The position numbers and the translations under genes are program-made. The notes beneath the pieces are model-generated. The model made no database searches. It saw nothing but the letters and a program-made list of their open reading frames with translations, and had not been told where the DNA came from. From Pseudomonadota bacterium (lineage in GTDB: Bacteria; Pseudomonadota; Gammaproteobacteria; Steroidobacterales; Woeseiaceae), in NCBI GenBank assembly GCA_022563255.1, contig JADFNS010000001.1:124001-188000 (forward strand): 64,000 bases of DNA, written 5' to 3'. Below are positions 10,112-20,483 of the stretch, in pieces. Within the stretch, counting starts at the first letter, position 1. Each line of letters begins with the position of its first letter.

Positions 10112-10597
10112 ATGTCCTCTTTCTTGCTCATCAACGGCCCGAACCTGAATATGCTCGGTTCACGTGAACCCGACGTGTACGGGGTGACGAGCCTCGAGGA
10201 CATTGAAGAGCGTTGCGTGGCGGTCGCCCGCGAACTCGGGCATGAACTGACCTGTTTCCAGAGCAACGCCGAACACGAACTCATCGACCGCGTGCAACAG
10301 GCGGCTACCGACGGAACCGAATTCATCCTGCTGAATCCGGGCGGCTTTACGCACACCAGCGTTGCCTTGCGTGACGCCTTTCTGGCCGTTCAGATTCCGT
10401 TTATAGAAATTCATCTCAGCAACACGTTTGCGCGGGAAGAATTTCGTCAAAACAGTTATTTCAGTGATATCGCGAACAGCTGCCTGTTCGGGTTTGGGGC
10501 ATACGGCTATGAACTGGCTCTGCAGGCCGCCAGTGCGCACGTTAATATTGCCGGGGACTTAAGTAATGGACATAAGAAAAGTAAAAAAACTCATTGA
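10112..10597 (+). CDS. aroQ: AroQ, type II 3-dehydroquinate dehydratase
   Basis: A 161-residue type II dehydroquinase, which forms a dodecamer and catalyses the third step of the shikimate pathway. Family motifs are [18 protein letters not shown] (flexible loop with catalytic Arg and Tyr), [16 protein letters not shown], and [14 protein letters not shown] with the catalytic His region. It heads the conserved aroQ-accB-accC arrangement. It is somewhat longer than usual: its last 11 codons overlap the start of accB by 32 bp and encode a basic tail ([10 protein letters not shown]). Confidence 0.97.
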   Translation: MSSFLLINGPNLNMLGSREPDVYGVTSLEDIEERCVAVARELGHELTCFQSNAEHELIDRVQQAATDGTEFILLNPGGFTHTSVALRDAFLAVQIPFIEIHLSNTFAREEFRQNSYFSDIANSCLFGFGAYGYELALQAASAHVNIAGDLSNGHKKSKKTH

Positions 10598-11039
10598 GCT
10601 GCTGAACGAGTCTGGCATCGCCGAGATCGAGATTACCGAGGGAGAGGAATCGGTACGTATCAGTCGCTACGCGCCGGGTGTGCAAATGGCGCCAGCGCCG
10701 GTTGCGATGGCAACCGCCGTGCCCGCCGCAGCGCCGATACCTGCGAGTGCGCCTGCCGAGGCCGCCGCGCCCGTCGAGCCGGAAGAAGATGGCTTCGAGG
10801 TGACGGCCCCGATGGTCGGCACGTTTTATGCTTCGTCGTCGCCGGGCGCAGCCCCCTACGTGCAGGTCGGTGACCGCGTCAATGAAGGCGATACACTTTG
10901 CATCATCGAAGCAATGAAGATGATGAACCAGATCGAGGCGGACGTCTCAGGCGTCGTAAAGTCGATTCGCATTCAAAATGGCGAGGCTGTCGAGTTTGGA
11001 CAAACGCTGATCGTGATCGATCAGCGCCAGAACGTCTAG
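10566..11039 (+). CDS. accB: AccB, biotin carboxyl carrier protein of acetyl-CoA carboxylase
   Basis: A 157-residue BCCP. The N-terminal dimerisation segment ([17 protein letters not shown]) is followed by an Ala/Pro-rich linker (about residues 40-75) and the C-terminal biotinyl domain. [12 protein letters not shown] carries the biotin-accepting Lys at about residue 118; the domain's thumb region precedes it. AccB carries the carboxyl group between AccC and the carboxyltransferase in the first committed step of fatty acid synthesis. Its start lies inside aroQ, in another frame, and accC follows after 16 bp. Confidence 0.98.
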   Translation: MDIRKVKKLIELLNESGIAEIEITEGEESVRISRYAPGVQMAPAPVAMATAVPAAAPIPASAPAEAAAPVEPEEDGFEVTAPMVGTFYASSSPGAAPYVQVGDRVNEGDTLCIIEAMKMMNQIEADVSGVVKSIRIQNGEAVEFGQTLIVIDQRQNV

Positions 11040-11055
11040 GCGGATTTTGCTTAAG

Positions 11056-12399
11056 ATGCTTGAAAAAATCGTAATTGCCAATCGCGGCGAGATCGCGCTG
11101 CGCATCTTGCGCGCATGCCGGGAAATGGGCATCAAGACGGTCGCCGTGCATTCAACCGCCGACAATAACCTGAAACATGTGTTGCTCGCGGACGAGACCG
11201 TTTGCATCGGGCCACCGCCATCGATCGACAGCTACCTGAACATGCCGGCTATAATCAGCGCGGCAGAAGTTACCGATGCGACGGGCATTCATCCGGGCTA
11301 CGGCTTTCTTTCGGAAAATGCGGATTTCGCAGAGCGTGTGGAATCCAGCGGCTTTACCTTTATCGGACCCAAGGCCGATGCGATCCGGCTGATGGGCGAC
11401 AAGATTTCTGCCATTACCGCCATGAAGAAAGCCGGTGTGCCGTGCGTACCGGGTTCGGACGGTCCGCTGGGCGAGGATCCCGACGAAAACATGCGTCTCG
11501 CGAGAGAAATTGGCTACCCAATCATTATCAAGGCCTCGGGCGGTGGCGGCGGACGCGGTATGCGAATCGTGCATGCCGAAGCTTCGTTGACCGCGGCGAT
11601 CACAGTGACCAAGGCCGAAGCGCGCGCCGCATTTGATAACGACGTTGTCTACATGGAGAAGTTTCTCGAGCAGCCGCGGCACATTGAATTTCAGATTCTT
11701 GCGGACGCACACGGCAATGCCGTGCATCTGGGCGAGCGCGACTGCTCCATGCAGCGGCGCCACCAGAAAGTCCTCGAAGAGGCTCCCGCACCCGGCATCA
11801 GTGAAGAACAGCGAGAGCGCATCGGCCAGCGCTGCGTGCAGGCGTGTCAGGAAATTGGCTACGAGAGCGCCGGTACATTCGAGTTCTTGTACGAAAACGA
11901 CGAATTCTACTTCATTGAGATGAACACTCGATTGCAAGTCGAGCATCCGGTGACCGAGATGATCACGGGTATCGATATTGTGTGTGAGCAGTTGCGTATC
12001 GCCAGCGGTGAAAAACTGCGCTTCACTCAGGACGATATAAAAATTCAGGGGCACGCCATCGAATGTCGCATCAATGCCGAGGACCCGAAAACGTTCATGC
12101 CCTCTCCCGGACTGATTTCACTCTGGCATCCGCCCGGCGGACCGGGCATCCGTGTCGAGAGCCATATCTACAGCGGCTACAAGGTTCCACCGTATTACGA
12201 TTCCATGATCGGCAAGATCATCGCGCACGGCGAAGACCGCGAGTCGGCGCTTGCCCGCATGAGAAATGCGTTGAGCGAAATCGTGATCGAAGGCATCAAA
12301 ACCAACATCCCGCTGCACGTGGAAATTCTTCAGCACGCCGCCTTTCAGGCCGGCGGCACAGACATTCACTATCTCGAGAAGCGTCTCGGGCTGGTCTGA
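11056..12399 (+). CDS. accC: AccC, biotin carboxylase
   Basis: A 447-residue ATP-grasp enzyme that carboxylates the biotin of AccB using ATP and bicarbonate. It begins [18 protein letters not shown], almost identical to the canonical N-terminus. It shows the Gly-rich ATP loop [12 protein letters not shown], the metal-binding [14 protein letters not shown] and the C-terminal ECRINAEDP region. A TTG three codons upstream (11047) is possible, but the ATG at 11056 matches known homologues. prmA follows 16 bp later. Confidence 0.98.
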   Translation: MLEKIVIANRGEIALRILRACREMGIKTVAVHSTADNNLKHVLLADETVCIGPPPSIDSYLNMPAIISAAEVTDATGIHPGYGFLSENADFAERVESSGFTFIGPKADAIRLMGDKISAITAMKKAGVPCVPGSDGPLGEDPDENMRLAREIGYPIIIKASGGGGGRGMRIVHAEASLTAAITVTKAEARAAFDNDVVYMEKFLEQPRHIEFQILADAHGNAVHLGERDCSMQRRHQKVLEEAPAPGISEEQRERIGQRCVQACQEIGYESAGTFEFLYENDEFYFIEMNTRLQVEHPVTEMITGIDIVCEQLRIASGEKLRFTQDDIKIQGHAIECRINAEDPKTFMPSPGLISLWHPPGGPGIRVESHIYSGYKVPPYYDSMIGKIIAHGEDRESALARMRNALSEIVIEGIKTNIPLHVEILQHAAFQAGGTDIHYLEKRLGLV

Positions 12400-12415
12400 T
12401 CCGGAGCACTGCGCG

Positions 12416-13312
12416 GTGGCATGGCGTCAGTTTGTGATGAATCTGGATACGCTGGACCCAGCCATCGTCGAGGATATTTTTGTGCAACTTGGCGCCTGCG
12501 CCGTCACTTTGACGAATGCCGGCGACGATCCCGTGCTTGAACCCGGCCCTGGGGAAACGCCGCTGTGGACGGACACGAAAATAACCGGCTTGTTTTCCTC
12601 CGATGCCGACCTGGAAGAATTTCAGGCTGCGTTGCTGGCACGGCTCGACCTCTCCGGTTTACCAGCCCACTGCATTGAAGAACTGGCGGATCGCGTCTGG
12701 GAACGCGAGTGGCTGAAAGATTTTATCGCCATGCGCTTCGGCCAAAAACTCTGGGTATGTCCGAGCGGCAGTCAAGTCACGCAAAAAGATGCCGTGGTCG
12801 TGCACCTGGATCCGGGACTTGCCTTCGGAACAGGCACTCACGCCACGACCGCCCTTTGCCTGGAGTGGTTGGACGGGCTGCCGACAGCGGGCAAAACGCT
12901 GCTCGACTATGGCTGTGGATCCGGCATATTGGCGATCGCCGCTTTGAAGCTCGGTTGCAGAAACGCGACCGCCATGGATATCGATCCCCAGGCCATCACC
13001 GCAACCCGCCAGAACGCTGCGGACAATGAGGTTGCTGAACATTTGCAGATCCTTGGCGCCGCGGAAGACATCCGCGGAGTTTTCGACATCGTCGTAGCAA
13101 ATATCCTCGCCAAGCCACTTGTCCGGATTGCCGAATCCATCACACTAACGCTCGCAGGCCGCGGTATGCTGGCGTTGTCTGGCGTATTATGTGAACAAGC
13201 CGACGACGTAATGGCTGCCTACGAGCCCTGGATCGAATTTGACGAACCCGTGTTCAGGGAGCAGGACGGCCAATCATGGTCGAGATTGACAGGACAACGG
13301 AGAGCGGGCTAG
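12416..13312 (+). CDS. prmA: PrmA, ribosomal protein L11 methyltransferase
   Basis: A 298-residue SAM-dependent methyltransferase that trimethylates ribosomal protein L11. The N-terminal substrate-recognition domain begins MAWRQFVMNL and contains PGETPLW. LDPGLAFGTGTHATTALCLEWL precedes the SAM-binding loop LDYGCGSGILAIAALKLG (about residues 162-179), and DIVVANILAKPL is the catalytic-domain signature. The start is GTG at 12416, supported by alignment with the canonical MPWIQ N-terminus. The next gene starts 3 bp after the stop, indicating cotranscription with accBC. Confidence 0.97.
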   Translation: MAWRQFVMNLDTLDPAIVEDIFVQLGACAVTLTNAGDDPVLEPGPGETPLWTDTKITGLFSSDADLEEFQAALLARLDLSGLPAHCIEELADRVWEREWLKDFIAMRFGQKLWVCPSGSQVTQKDAVVVHLDPGLAFGTGTHATTALCLEWLDGLPTAGKTLLDYGCGSGILAIAALKLGCRNATAMDIDPQAITATRQNAADNEVAEHLQILGAAEDIRGVFDIVVANILAKPLVRIAESITLTLAGRGMLALSGVLCEQADDVMAAYEPWIEFDEPVFREQDGQSWSRLTGQRRAG

Positions 13313-13315
13313 GCG

Positions 13316-14959
13316 ATGTACACCCAGTGCCCTGATTGCGGAATTGCATTTGACGTCACCGCGGACATCTTGAAACAAGCCGCCGGCAAAGTTCGCTGTG
13401 GCGGGTGTGGCAGGCCGTTCAATGCGCTCGATTTTCTGTCCGAAAAAACGCCTGAGCGCGCCGCCAGCGGTGAGTCGGACGCTGCGCCGCCGGAACTGCA
13501 ACCGGAAGGCAGCGCAGACGACAGTCCGACCCCGTCGATGTCCGCCGAACAAAGCGCCGCGCTTTTGAAAACGCTCGATGAGCTTGCCGGCTCCGACGTT
13601 CGGATCGAAGATACCGGAAACGAGTGGCTGGTAATGGACGGCGGCGACGAACCTGCTAAGACTTCGATTGACGAATTGCGTTTTGACGACAACACTCCGC
13701 TGCCTGAGGACTTCGACCTCGATGAACCGGCGGTCGACGAATCGCCTGCGCCGGCTGATTTTGATTCCGCACAAGTCGAACCAGCCGTTGCCGATGATGA
13801 TCCACAGCCGGAAATATCGCTCAGTGAACCCGACGAGTGGCACGACATACTCGGTGAATTCGATGAACTCGCTGCTGCGATCGCCGCCCCGGTCGATACC
13901 GACGAGCCACCGGACATGGATTCACAGTTCGCGCTGCAGGCCGAGGCGATGGGCATCGACCTGAGTGGTTTACACGAAATCGAAGACGAAGAAGGCATTG
14001 CAGAGCGAAATCCGCAACTCGATTTGATCGAGATTCAGGAAGAACCCGTCGTCGAGACTCATGCGATTGAAAATGAGCTGGCCGGCGTCGCTGGCGAGAC
14101 GCAAAAGGACGAGCATTATGTACCGCCGATGACGAAGAAAGAACAGACCGTCAACATGATGATCGACCAGGATCTAATGGCGCTCGCGCTAGAAGACGAC
14201 GACGGCTTCGCGTCAACGATTGTGATGGCCGGGGAAAACGCCGGGGATATGGCAGCCACCGAAAAAGAGGCTGAGCCCGATGACGCCGCGACGTCGATGG
14301 GTTTTGAAACGATCATCATGGAGGGCGAAACTTTTCGCTCCGCGCATGATGCCGAAAAACGAAAAAAAGATGCCGCTGATGCGGCCGAACTCGCCGCCCT
14401 CGCGAGGGCCGGCGACGCGGAGATCGGCGCCCGGTCCAGTCGCTTGCATAGCGGCATCACGGGCGGCGTCGCTGCATTGATTTTTTTGCTCGTCGTGCAG
14501 ATCGTCCACCAGTCGCGCGAAGCGCTGGCGACGATTCCTGCTTTTAGCGAAGCCCTCAGCCCGATCTATCGGGCGCTCGGAAACCCGTTGCAGCCAGCCT
14601 GGGATATTGCGGGCTGGCGATTCGAAGCGACCAAGGGCAGTATGCAAAGCAGCGACGCGGGCGAACAACTGACGATCTATTCGCGGGTCGGCAACAAATC
14701 CGGCAGCGCGCTCCCGTACCCGTTGATCGGCATTTCGCTCACAGACAGGTTCGAAGAAACGATTGGCAGCCGCGTGTTGGAACCAGCAGACTACCTGCCG
14801 ACTGATCTCGACCCGCGCAAGCTGGTCGAGCCCGGCAATACTTTCGACGCCGTCATTTTAATTCAGTCCCCGTCGGAAGATGCGACCGGTTTCAAGCTGA
14901 ACGTCTGCTACCGACTGTCGAACGGTCTGCTGCGCTGCGCCCTGGAAGACTTCAAATAA
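13316..14959 (+). CDS. Zinc-ribbon (MJ0042) and DUF3426 single-pass membrane protein
   Basis: A 547-residue protein with three recognisable parts. The N-terminus is an MJ0042-type zinc ribbon, CPDCGIAFDV then CGGCGRPFNA, with four Cys. A very long acidic, low-complexity linker rich in Asp, Glu, Pro and Ala spans about residues 50-350. A single transmembrane segment (GGVAALIFLLVVQIVHQS, about 382-400) is followed by a C-terminal DUF3426 domain (AWDIAGWRFEATKG, then YSRVGNKSGSALPYPLIG). The order zinc ribbon/TM/DUF3426 is common next to prmA in beta- and gammaproteobacteria, but its role is not established. Predicted topology: zinc ribbon cytoplasmic, DUF3426 periplasmic. The linker is longer than I would expect for the family. 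Confidence 0.85.
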   Translation: MYTQCPDCGIAFDVTADILKQAAGKVRCGGCGRPFNALDFLSEKTPERAASGESDAAPPELQPEGSADDSPTPSMSAEQSAALLKTLDELAGSDVRIEDTGNEWLVMDGGDEPAKTSIDELRFDDNTPLPEDFDLDEPAVDESPAPADFDSAQVEPAVADDDPQPEISLSEPDEWHDILGEFDELAAAIAAPVDTDEPPDMDSQFALQAEAMGIDLSGLHEIEDEEGIAERNPQLDLIEIQEEPVVETHAIENELAGVAGETQKDEHYVPPMTKKEQTVNMMIDQDLMALALEDDDGFASTIVMAGENAGDMAATEKEAEPDDAATSMGFETIIMEGETFRSAHDAEKRKKDAADAAELAALARAGDAEIGARSSRLHSGITGGVAALIFLLVVQIVHQSREALATIPAFSEALSPIYRALGNPLQPAWDIAGWRFEATKGSMQSSDAGEQLTIYSRVGNKSGSALPYPLIGISLTDRFEETIGSRVLEPADYLPTDLDPRKLVEPGNTFDAVILIQSPSEDATGFKLNVCYRLSNGLLRCALEDFK

Positions 14960-15002
14960 GAGCACGCCTGTAGGGGCGCGCCCGCCGCGATACAATAGCC
15001 CC

Positions 15003-16001
15003 ATGCTCGCACCCCTGATAATAGGCCCCTACACGCTGCCCAGCCCCTTCGTGCTCGCACCCATGGCCGGTGTCACGGATGCCCCGTTCCGCCGTCTGTG
15101 TCGGCATTACGGTGCGGGTATGACGACCACCGAGATGACCACGGCCGACACGAGCCTGTGGCAAACCTCCAAATCCCGTCACCGTCTCGATCTGGACCTC
15201 GACGCGGAGCCCATTGCCGTGCAGATCGCCGGGTCCGATCCTGAACAGTTGGCGCTGGCGGCCCGGGCATGCGTGAAACGCGGCGCGCAAATTATAGACA
15301 TCAACATGGGATGCCCCGCCAAAAAAGTCTGCAAGAAACAGGCAGGATCGGCGTTGCTCAAGGACGAAAAGCTGGTGGGCTCGATTCTGACCCGCGTTGT
15401 CAAGGCTGTGGACGTGCCGGTCACCCTCAAAATACGAACCGGCTGGGACACCGAGCACCGCAATGGCGAGAAAATTGCCCGCATTGCCGAGGACGCGGGA
15501 ATTCAATCACTGGCCGTTCACGGCAGAACTCGCGCATGTCGCTACAAAGGAGAGGCCGAATTCGAGACAATTGCACGTATAAAGCAAGTTGTCGAAATTC
15601 CCGTAATCGCCAATGGCGACATCACGACATTGAAGAAGTCGCTTGAAGTTCTGCGCCTAACGAATTGTGATGGCTTGATGATCGGCCGAGGCGCTCAGGG
15701 ACGCCCGTGGATATTTCGTGAGCTTGGTCAGCTCTTGGGCGATGGGCAGCAGAAACCGCAACTGGATAAATACGAATTGCGTGATATTATGCTCGGCCAC
15801 TTGGATGAACTGCATCGATTTTACGGGGAAACGGTCGGGGTTCGAGTGGCTCGCAAACACCTGACCTGGTATTGCAACAGTCTGGCAAATACCGACAGTT
15901 TTCGTCACCAGGTCGTGCGCGCGGAAAGTGCTTCGGAACAAATTAGATTGACCAATATTTACTTCGATCGAGAGGACGGAGGCGTGTTGTTGGCCATGTA
16001 G
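15003..16001 (+). CDS. dusB: DusB, tRNA-dihydrouridine synthase
   Basis: A 332-residue FMN-dependent enzyme that reduces uridine to dihydrouridine in the tRNA D-loop. The TIM-barrel start APMAGVTDAPFRRLC, the catalytic Cys in NMGCPAKKVCKK (about residue 103), the TRACRYKGEAEF segment and the NGDITTLKKS/MIGRGAQGRPWIF FMN-binding region are all present. The start at 15003 aligns with known N-termini (LIIGPYTLPSPFVLAPMAG). No Shine-Dalgarno lies upstream; instead TACAAT occurs 6 bp before the ATG. fis follows 43 bp downstream, the classic dusB-fis pair. Confidence 0.96.
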   Translation: MLAPLIIGPYTLPSPFVLAPMAGVTDAPFRRLCRHYGAGMTTTEMTTADTSLWQTSKSRHRLDLDLDAEPIAVQIAGSDPEQLALAARACVKRGAQIIDINMGCPAKKVCKKQAGSALLKDEKLVGSILTRVVKAVDVPVTLKIRTGWDTEHRNGEKIARIAEDAGIQSLAVHGRTRACRYKGEAEFETIARIKQVVEIPVIANGDITTLKKSLEVLRLTNCDGLMIGRGAQGRPWIFRELGQLLGDGQQKPQLDKYELRDIMLGHLDELHRFYGETVGVRVARKHLTWYCNSLANTDSFRHQVVRAESASEQIRLTNIYFDREDGGVLLAM

Positions 16002-16044
16002 TTTTCCGCAGCTTGGGGAGGATGGCTCGATATTCGGGCAATAG

Positions 16045-16341
16045 GTGCAGGATTTGATCAACGTGGTTGAAAACAACAATAAGAGTAACGCGCTCAGTTC
16101 CATGGGCGGCAAAAAACCGCTCTGCAAGCACACGGAAGACGCACTAAACCAATATTTCACGGCTCTCAACGGTGAGCGTCCGGCGGATTTGTACAATCTC
16201 GTCATCGGCGAGGTGGAGAGGCCGCTGTTCAAGGCCGTGATGGATTACACGCATGGCAATCAAAGTCAGGCTGCGGGCATTCTGGGCATCAACCGCGGCA
16301 CTCTGCGCAAGAAACTCAGGACTTATGCTCTTAATCAGTAA
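16045..16341 (+). CDS. fis: Fis, nucleoid-associated DNA-binding protein
   Basis: A 98-residue protein, the same length as E. coli Fis. The central dimerisation helices (ALNQYFTALNGERPADLYNL) and the C-terminal helix-turn-helix (GNQSQAAGILGINRGTLRKKL, about residues 72-92) are strongly conserved. Fis bends DNA and controls rRNA promoters and nucleoid structure in fast growth. The start is GTG at 16045, chosen because it restores the usual length; an ATG at 16102 would remove the N-terminal arm. It lies behind dusB, as in enterics, where the pair is cotranscribed. Confidence 0.96.
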   Translation: MQDLINVVENNNKSNALSSMGGKKPLCKHTEDALNQYFTALNGERPADLYNLVIGEVERPLFKAVMDYTHGNQSQAAGILGINRGTLRKKLRTYALNQ

Positions 16342-16383
16342 GAGCCATGGTGGTATTCTCCTTCCCGCTTCCCAGGTGACTTG

Positions 16384-17934
16384 ATGTTCAACGTACGGCG
16401 CGCGCTCGTCAGCGTCTCTGACAAGCGTGGATTGATCCCATTCGTTGCAGGTCTCGCCGGGCTCGGCATAGAGATTCTCTCCACCGGCGGAACGTGCGGG
16501 CAACTCCGTAAGGCCGGCCTGGAAGTGACGGAAGTGTCTGAAAAGACAGGCTTTCCAGAGATCATGGATGGCCGCGTCAAGACGCTGCACCCGGTGATTC
16601 ACGGCGGCCTGCTCGGTCGCCGCGGCGTCGACGAAGCCGTAATGGACGAGCACGGCATTGAGCCCATCGACCTGCTGGTCGTCAACCTGTACCCATTCGA
16701 ACAGACGATTGCCCACCAGGATGCGACCGTCGATGACGCGATCGAGAACATCGATATCGGCGGTCCGGCCATGATTCGTGCCGCCGCAAAAAATCACGAC
16801 GGCGTCGTTGTCGTCGTCGAGCCCGATGACTACGACGACATTCTGAAAAACCTGCAGAACAACGAATTGACGCTGGAAGACCGTCGACGCCTCGCTGCGA
16901 AAGCGTACGCACATACCGCAAGCTACGACACGGCGATTACGCAATATTTATCGAACGCCCTCGGTGACGACGCGCTTGGACAGCGGTTCCTGTATTCGGG
17001 CAGCCTCGCGCAGCAGCTGCGCTACGGCGAAAACCCGCACCAGGTTGCCGCATTCTACGTGGACTCGCAGCCGACATCCGGATCGCTCGCGGCCGCAACA
17101 CAACTGCAAGGTAAAGCGCTGTCGTACAACAATATTGCCGACAGCGACGCGGCGCTTGAGTGCGTCAAGCAATTTGCGAAACCGGCCTGTGTCATCGTCA
17201 AGCACGCCAACCCGTGCGGCGTCGCCGTGGCCGAACGCATCCTCAGCGCCTATGACAACGCGTTCAAAACGGATCCGACGTCGGCGTTTGGCGGCATTGT
17301 CGCTTTCAATCGCCCGCTTGATGCGACGACCGCCCGGGCCATCATCGATCGTCAGTTTGTGGAGGTGATTGTCGCTCCCGCCATCGATGCGGACGCCGCC
17401 AAAATCATTTCTGCCAAGAAAAATGTTCGGCTACTCGAGACCGGTGCATGGCCGACCGACAGCATTGCGAACTTCGATTTCAAGAAAATCTCCGGCGGCC
17501 TGCTCGTGCAAGAGTCAGACCGCGGTGTAATGACCGCGGATGACCTGAAAGTTGTAACGGAAGTTGCGCCTACGAGCCAGCAGACGCAGGACATGCTGTT
17601 CGCATGGACTGTCGTCAAGTACGTTAAATCCAACGCTATTATATTCTGCAAGAACAACAGTACGATTGGCATCGGCGCCGGGCAGATGAGCCGCATTTAC
17701 AGTACGAAGATCGCTGCGATCAAAGCAGCGGACGAAAACCTTGACGTCAAGGGATCCGTCATGGCCTCGGACGCTTTCTTCCCGTTTCGCGACGGCATAG
17801 ATGCCGCGGCGGAAACCGGTATTTCCGCTATCATCCAGCCAGGCGGCTCAATACGTGACGACGAAGTCATTCGGGCGGCCAATGAACACGGTCTTGCGAT
17901 GGTCTTCACGAACATGCGTCATTTCCGCCACTGA
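16384..17934 (+). CDS. purH: PurH, AICAR transformylase/IMP cyclohydrolase
   Basis: A bifunctional enzyme of about 516 residues that catalyses the last two steps of IMP synthesis. The N-terminal IMP cyclohydrolase (MGS-like) domain shows [23 protein letters not shown] and [17 protein letters not shown]. The C-terminal AICAR transformylase has [25 protein letters not shown] and the terminal HFRH. The ATG at 16384 is preferred over an in-frame TTG at 16381. purD follows 46 bp downstream, the usual purHD order. Confidence 0.98.
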   Translation: MFNVRRALVSVSDKRGLIPFVAGLAGLGIEILSTGGTCGQLRKAGLEVTEVSEKTGFPEIMDGRVKTLHPVIHGGLLGRRGVDEAVMDEHGIEPIDLLVVNLYPFEQTIAHQDATVDDAIENIDIGGPAMIRAAAKNHDGVVVVVEPDDYDDILKNLQNNELTLEDRRRLAAKAYAHTASYDTAITQYLSNALGDDALGQRFLYSGSLAQQLRYGENPHQVAAFYVDSQPTSGSLAAATQLQGKALSYNNIADSDAALECVKQFAKPACVIVKHANPCGVAVAERILSAYDNAFKTDPTSAFGGIVAFNRPLDATTARAIIDRQFVEVIVAPAIDADAAKIISAKKNVRLLETGAWPTDSIANFDFKKISGGLLVQESDRGVMTADDLKVVTEVAPTSQQTQDMLFAWTVVKYVKSNAIIFCKNNSTIGIGAGQMSRIYSTKIAAIKAADENLDVKGSVMASDAFFPFRDGIDAAAETGISAIIQPGGSIRDDEVIRAANEHGLAMVFTNMRHFRH

Positions 17935-17980
17935 CAGCTACGCGAAGCAGGCCGCCATGGGCGGCCAACGAGGTTTACTG

Positions 17981-19267
17981 ATGAAAGTTCTGATCATCGG
18001 CAGCGGCGGTCGCGAACACGCACTCGCCTGGAAATGCGCTCAATCGGCGGATGTCGACGCGGTGCTCGTAGCACCTGGCAACGCCGGAACGGCGCTCGAA
18101 AATAAAATTCGCAATGTCACCGTCTCCGCCGATGACATAGACGCTCTCGCAAAACTGGTGTGCGATGAAAAAATCGGATTGACGATTGTTGGACCCGAGG
18201 CGCCGTTGGTCGCCGGAATCGTGGATCGCTTCGCCGAACTCGGACTGCCCTGTTTTGGGCCGACGGCCGCCGCTGCACAACTGGAGGGTTCCAAGGCGTT
18301 CTCGAAGGACTTTCTCGCGCGCCACAATATTCCGACTGCGGCGTACCGGCATTTCTCGGATCTGAGCTTGGCGCTTGCTTATATTCGAGAACAAGGCGCC
18401 CCGATCGTTATCAAAGCCGACGGACTGGCCGCAGGCAAGGGCGTCATCGTCGCCATGACGCTCGAAGCCGCCGAACGGGCCGCGACCGAAATGCTCGACG
18501 GCGGCGTGTTTGGCGCCGCCGGGGCGCGCATCGTTGTCGAAGAATTTCTGGACGGCGAGGAAGCGAGCTTTATTATCATCACAGATGGCGACTCGATTCT
18601 GCCAATGGCAACGTCGCAGGATCACAAGGCACGCGACGACGGCGACACAGGACCGAACACCGGCGGTATGGGCGCTTACTCACCGGCCCCGGTCGTAACG
18701 GCTGACATCGAACGGCGCATCATGGACCTGATCATCGAACCGACGCTGGCGGGAATGCGGGCGGACGGGCATCCTTACCTGGGTTTCCTGTACGCCGGCC
18801 TCATGATAATGCCGGACGGCATGCCGAAGGTCATCGAATTCAACTGTCGCTTAGGCGACCCGGAGACGCAGCCAATTTTGTCGCGCCTTCGTTCAAATCT
18901 CACCGACATCTGTCTGGCAACGCTTGACGGCTCGCTTTCCGATCAAAAGGCTGAATGGGACCCGCGGGCCGCCCTGGGCGTCGTTCTGGCGGCCGGCGGA
19001 TATCCGATCAGTTACGCAAAGGGCAAGACAATCAGCGGCCTCGCGGAAGCAGAGCGCGAAGATCAAAAGGTCTTTCATGCCGGAACGGCAATGGCCGGCT
19101 ACGATATCGTAACCAACGGCGGCCGCGTACTATGCGTCGTCGGCCTTGGCGAAACCGTCGCTGCAGCAGCGGCGCGTGCCTACGAATCGGTCGACAAAAT
19201 CCAGTGGGAAGACATTTACTCCCGTCGCGATATCGGGCACCGTGCCATAGCACGCGAAAATTCCTGA
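17981..19267 (+). CDS. purD: PurD, phosphoribosylamine-glycine ligase
   Basis: A 428-residue GAR synthetase (ATP-grasp family) that joins glycine to phosphoribosylamine in purine synthesis. Visible motifs are MKVLIIGSGGREHALAWK at the N-terminus, IKADGLAAGKGVIVA in the ATP-binding region, EEFLDGEEASF, DHKARDDGDTGPNTGGMGAY, and EFNCRLGDPETQ for metal binding. An in-frame extension reaches back to 17801, but it overlaps purH; the ATG at 17981 matches the family start. moeA begins 7 bp after the stop. Confidence 0.98.
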   Translation: MKVLIIGSGGREHALAWKCAQSADVDAVLVAPGNAGTALENKIRNVTVSADDIDALAKLVCDEKIGLTIVGPEAPLVAGIVDRFAELGLPCFGPTAAAAQLEGSKAFSKDFLARHNIPTAAYRHFSDLSLALAYIREQGAPIVIKADGLAAGKGVIVAMTLEAAERAATEMLDGGVFGAAGARIVVEEFLDGEEASFIIITDGDSILPMATSQDHKARDDGDTGPNTGGMGAYSPAPVVTADIERRIMDLIIEPTLAGMRADGHPYLGFLYAGLMIMPDGMPKVIEFNCRLGDPETQPILSRLRSNLTDICLATLDGSLSDQKAEWDPRAALGVVLAAGGYPISYAKGKTISGLAEAEREDQKVFHAGTAMAGYDIVTNGGRVLCVVGLGETVAAAAARAYESVDKIQWEDIYSRRDIGHRAIARENS

Positions 19268-19274
19268 GCAAACC

Positions 19275-20483
19275 ATGATCACGACGACCGAAGCGCTCGA
19301 ATCCGTACTGGCCGCAATGCCGTTATTTTCTTCAGAATCCATACCAGCAGCTGCGGCTACCGGTCGTGTTTTGCGGCAGACGATACGCGCGGAACGCGAC
19401 CAGCCGCCGTTCGATCGCGTAATGATGGATGGCATCGCATTTTCCTGGTCCGACTTTGACGGCGGTCTGCGTCAATTTCCCGTACAAGCTGCGCAAGCTG
19501 CAGGCGACCACACACTGCGTCTTGACAGCGGCCATTGCATTGAGATCATGACCGGCGCGTCACTGCCGGAAAACGCCGACTGCATTGTTCCTGTCGAGCA
19601 CATCCAAATAACGGACGGCAAGGCCGAAATTGAGTCCAGCTACGAAGTCAAGATTCGCCGCTTCATCCATCCGCGCGGCTCAGACTTCGCGCAGGGCGCG
19701 CATCTGCTGCAGCCCGGCAAGCGTGTGTCGCCAATGGACATTGCGATCATTGCGTCCTGTGGCGAAACCGATGTCAACGTGACGATCGATCCGGTCATCC
19801 GCGTGGTTTCGACCGGCAACGAACTGGTGCCCTCAGGACAGGCTGTCGAGGCACACCAGATACGATTGTCGAACGGTCCGGCGCTTATCGCATTGCTTGT
19901 CAGTCACGGTTACCGGCGCTGTCAGCACGACCACATCGTTGACGACATCGACGTGCTGCGCGAGCGACTTGCCGAGCACCTCGACCAGGCCAGCGTGGTC
20001 GTAATCAGCGGCGGGGTGTCGATGGGCAGGGCCGATTATGTGCCGCAGGTTCTCACCGAACTCGGCGTTGAGGTCATTTTTCATGGCATCAGCCAACGCC
20101 CGGGCAGGCCGATGTGGTTCGGCAAGGGTCCAAAAGACCAGGTCGTATTTGCGCTACCTGGTAATCCGGTGTCTGCGCTCATCTGCTGCCGGCAGTACGT
20201 TATCCCGGCGCTCGGCAAAGCGTCCGGCGCCCGCGAAACGCCTCCCGAGATTGCGTCTCTCGCGTCGAATTTCTCGTTCAAACCGAAACTGACGTGCTTG
20301 CAGCCCGTCAAACTGATTTCCAGTGCGGCAGGACAGCTACTCGCCCTGCCTGTGGAGACCAACACGTCAGGTGATTTCGCGTCATTGTCTGCGACCGACG
20401 GCTACATCGAGCTCGCGCGCGACCAAACTGATTTTCCGTCCGGAACGCCCGCCTTGCTGCATCGATGGAATATGCACCCATGA
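19275..20483 (+). CDS. moeA: MoeA, molybdopterin molybdotransferase
   Basis: A 402-residue protein that inserts molybdate into adenylated molybdopterin. Conserved elements in order: ERDQPPFDRVMMDGIAF near the N-terminus, MTGASLPENADCIVPVEH, STGNELVPSGQ, ISGGVSMGRADYV, and FALPGNPVSALIC in the MPT-binding domain. It could supply cofactor to MsrP in this window; the link is inference. No moaB/mogA is nearby. The carbonic anhydrase gene overlaps its stop (ATGA). Confidence 0.95.
   Translation: MITTTEALESVLAAMPLFSSESIPAAAATGRVLRQTIRAERDQPPFDRVMMDGIAFSWSDFDGGLRQFPVQAAQAAGDHTLRLDSGHCIEIMTGASLPENADCIVPVEHIQITDGKAEIESSYEVKIRRFIHPRGSDFAQGAHLLQPGKRVSPMDIAIIASCGETDVNVTIDPVIRVVSTGNELVPSGQAVEAHQIRLSNGPALIALLVSHGYRRCQHDHIVDDIDVLRERLAEHLDQASVVVISGGVSMGRADYVPQVLTELGVEVIFHGISQRPGRPMWFGKGPKDQVVFALPGNPVSALICCRQYVIPALGKASGARETPPEIASLASNFSFKPKLTCLQPVKLISSAAGQLLALPVETNTSGDFASLSATDGYIELARDQTDFPSGTPALLHRWNMHP

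Noticed and set aside
11152-12054. 300-residue open frame antisense to accC
   Set aside because: Shadow of accC codon bias; no domain or ribosome site.
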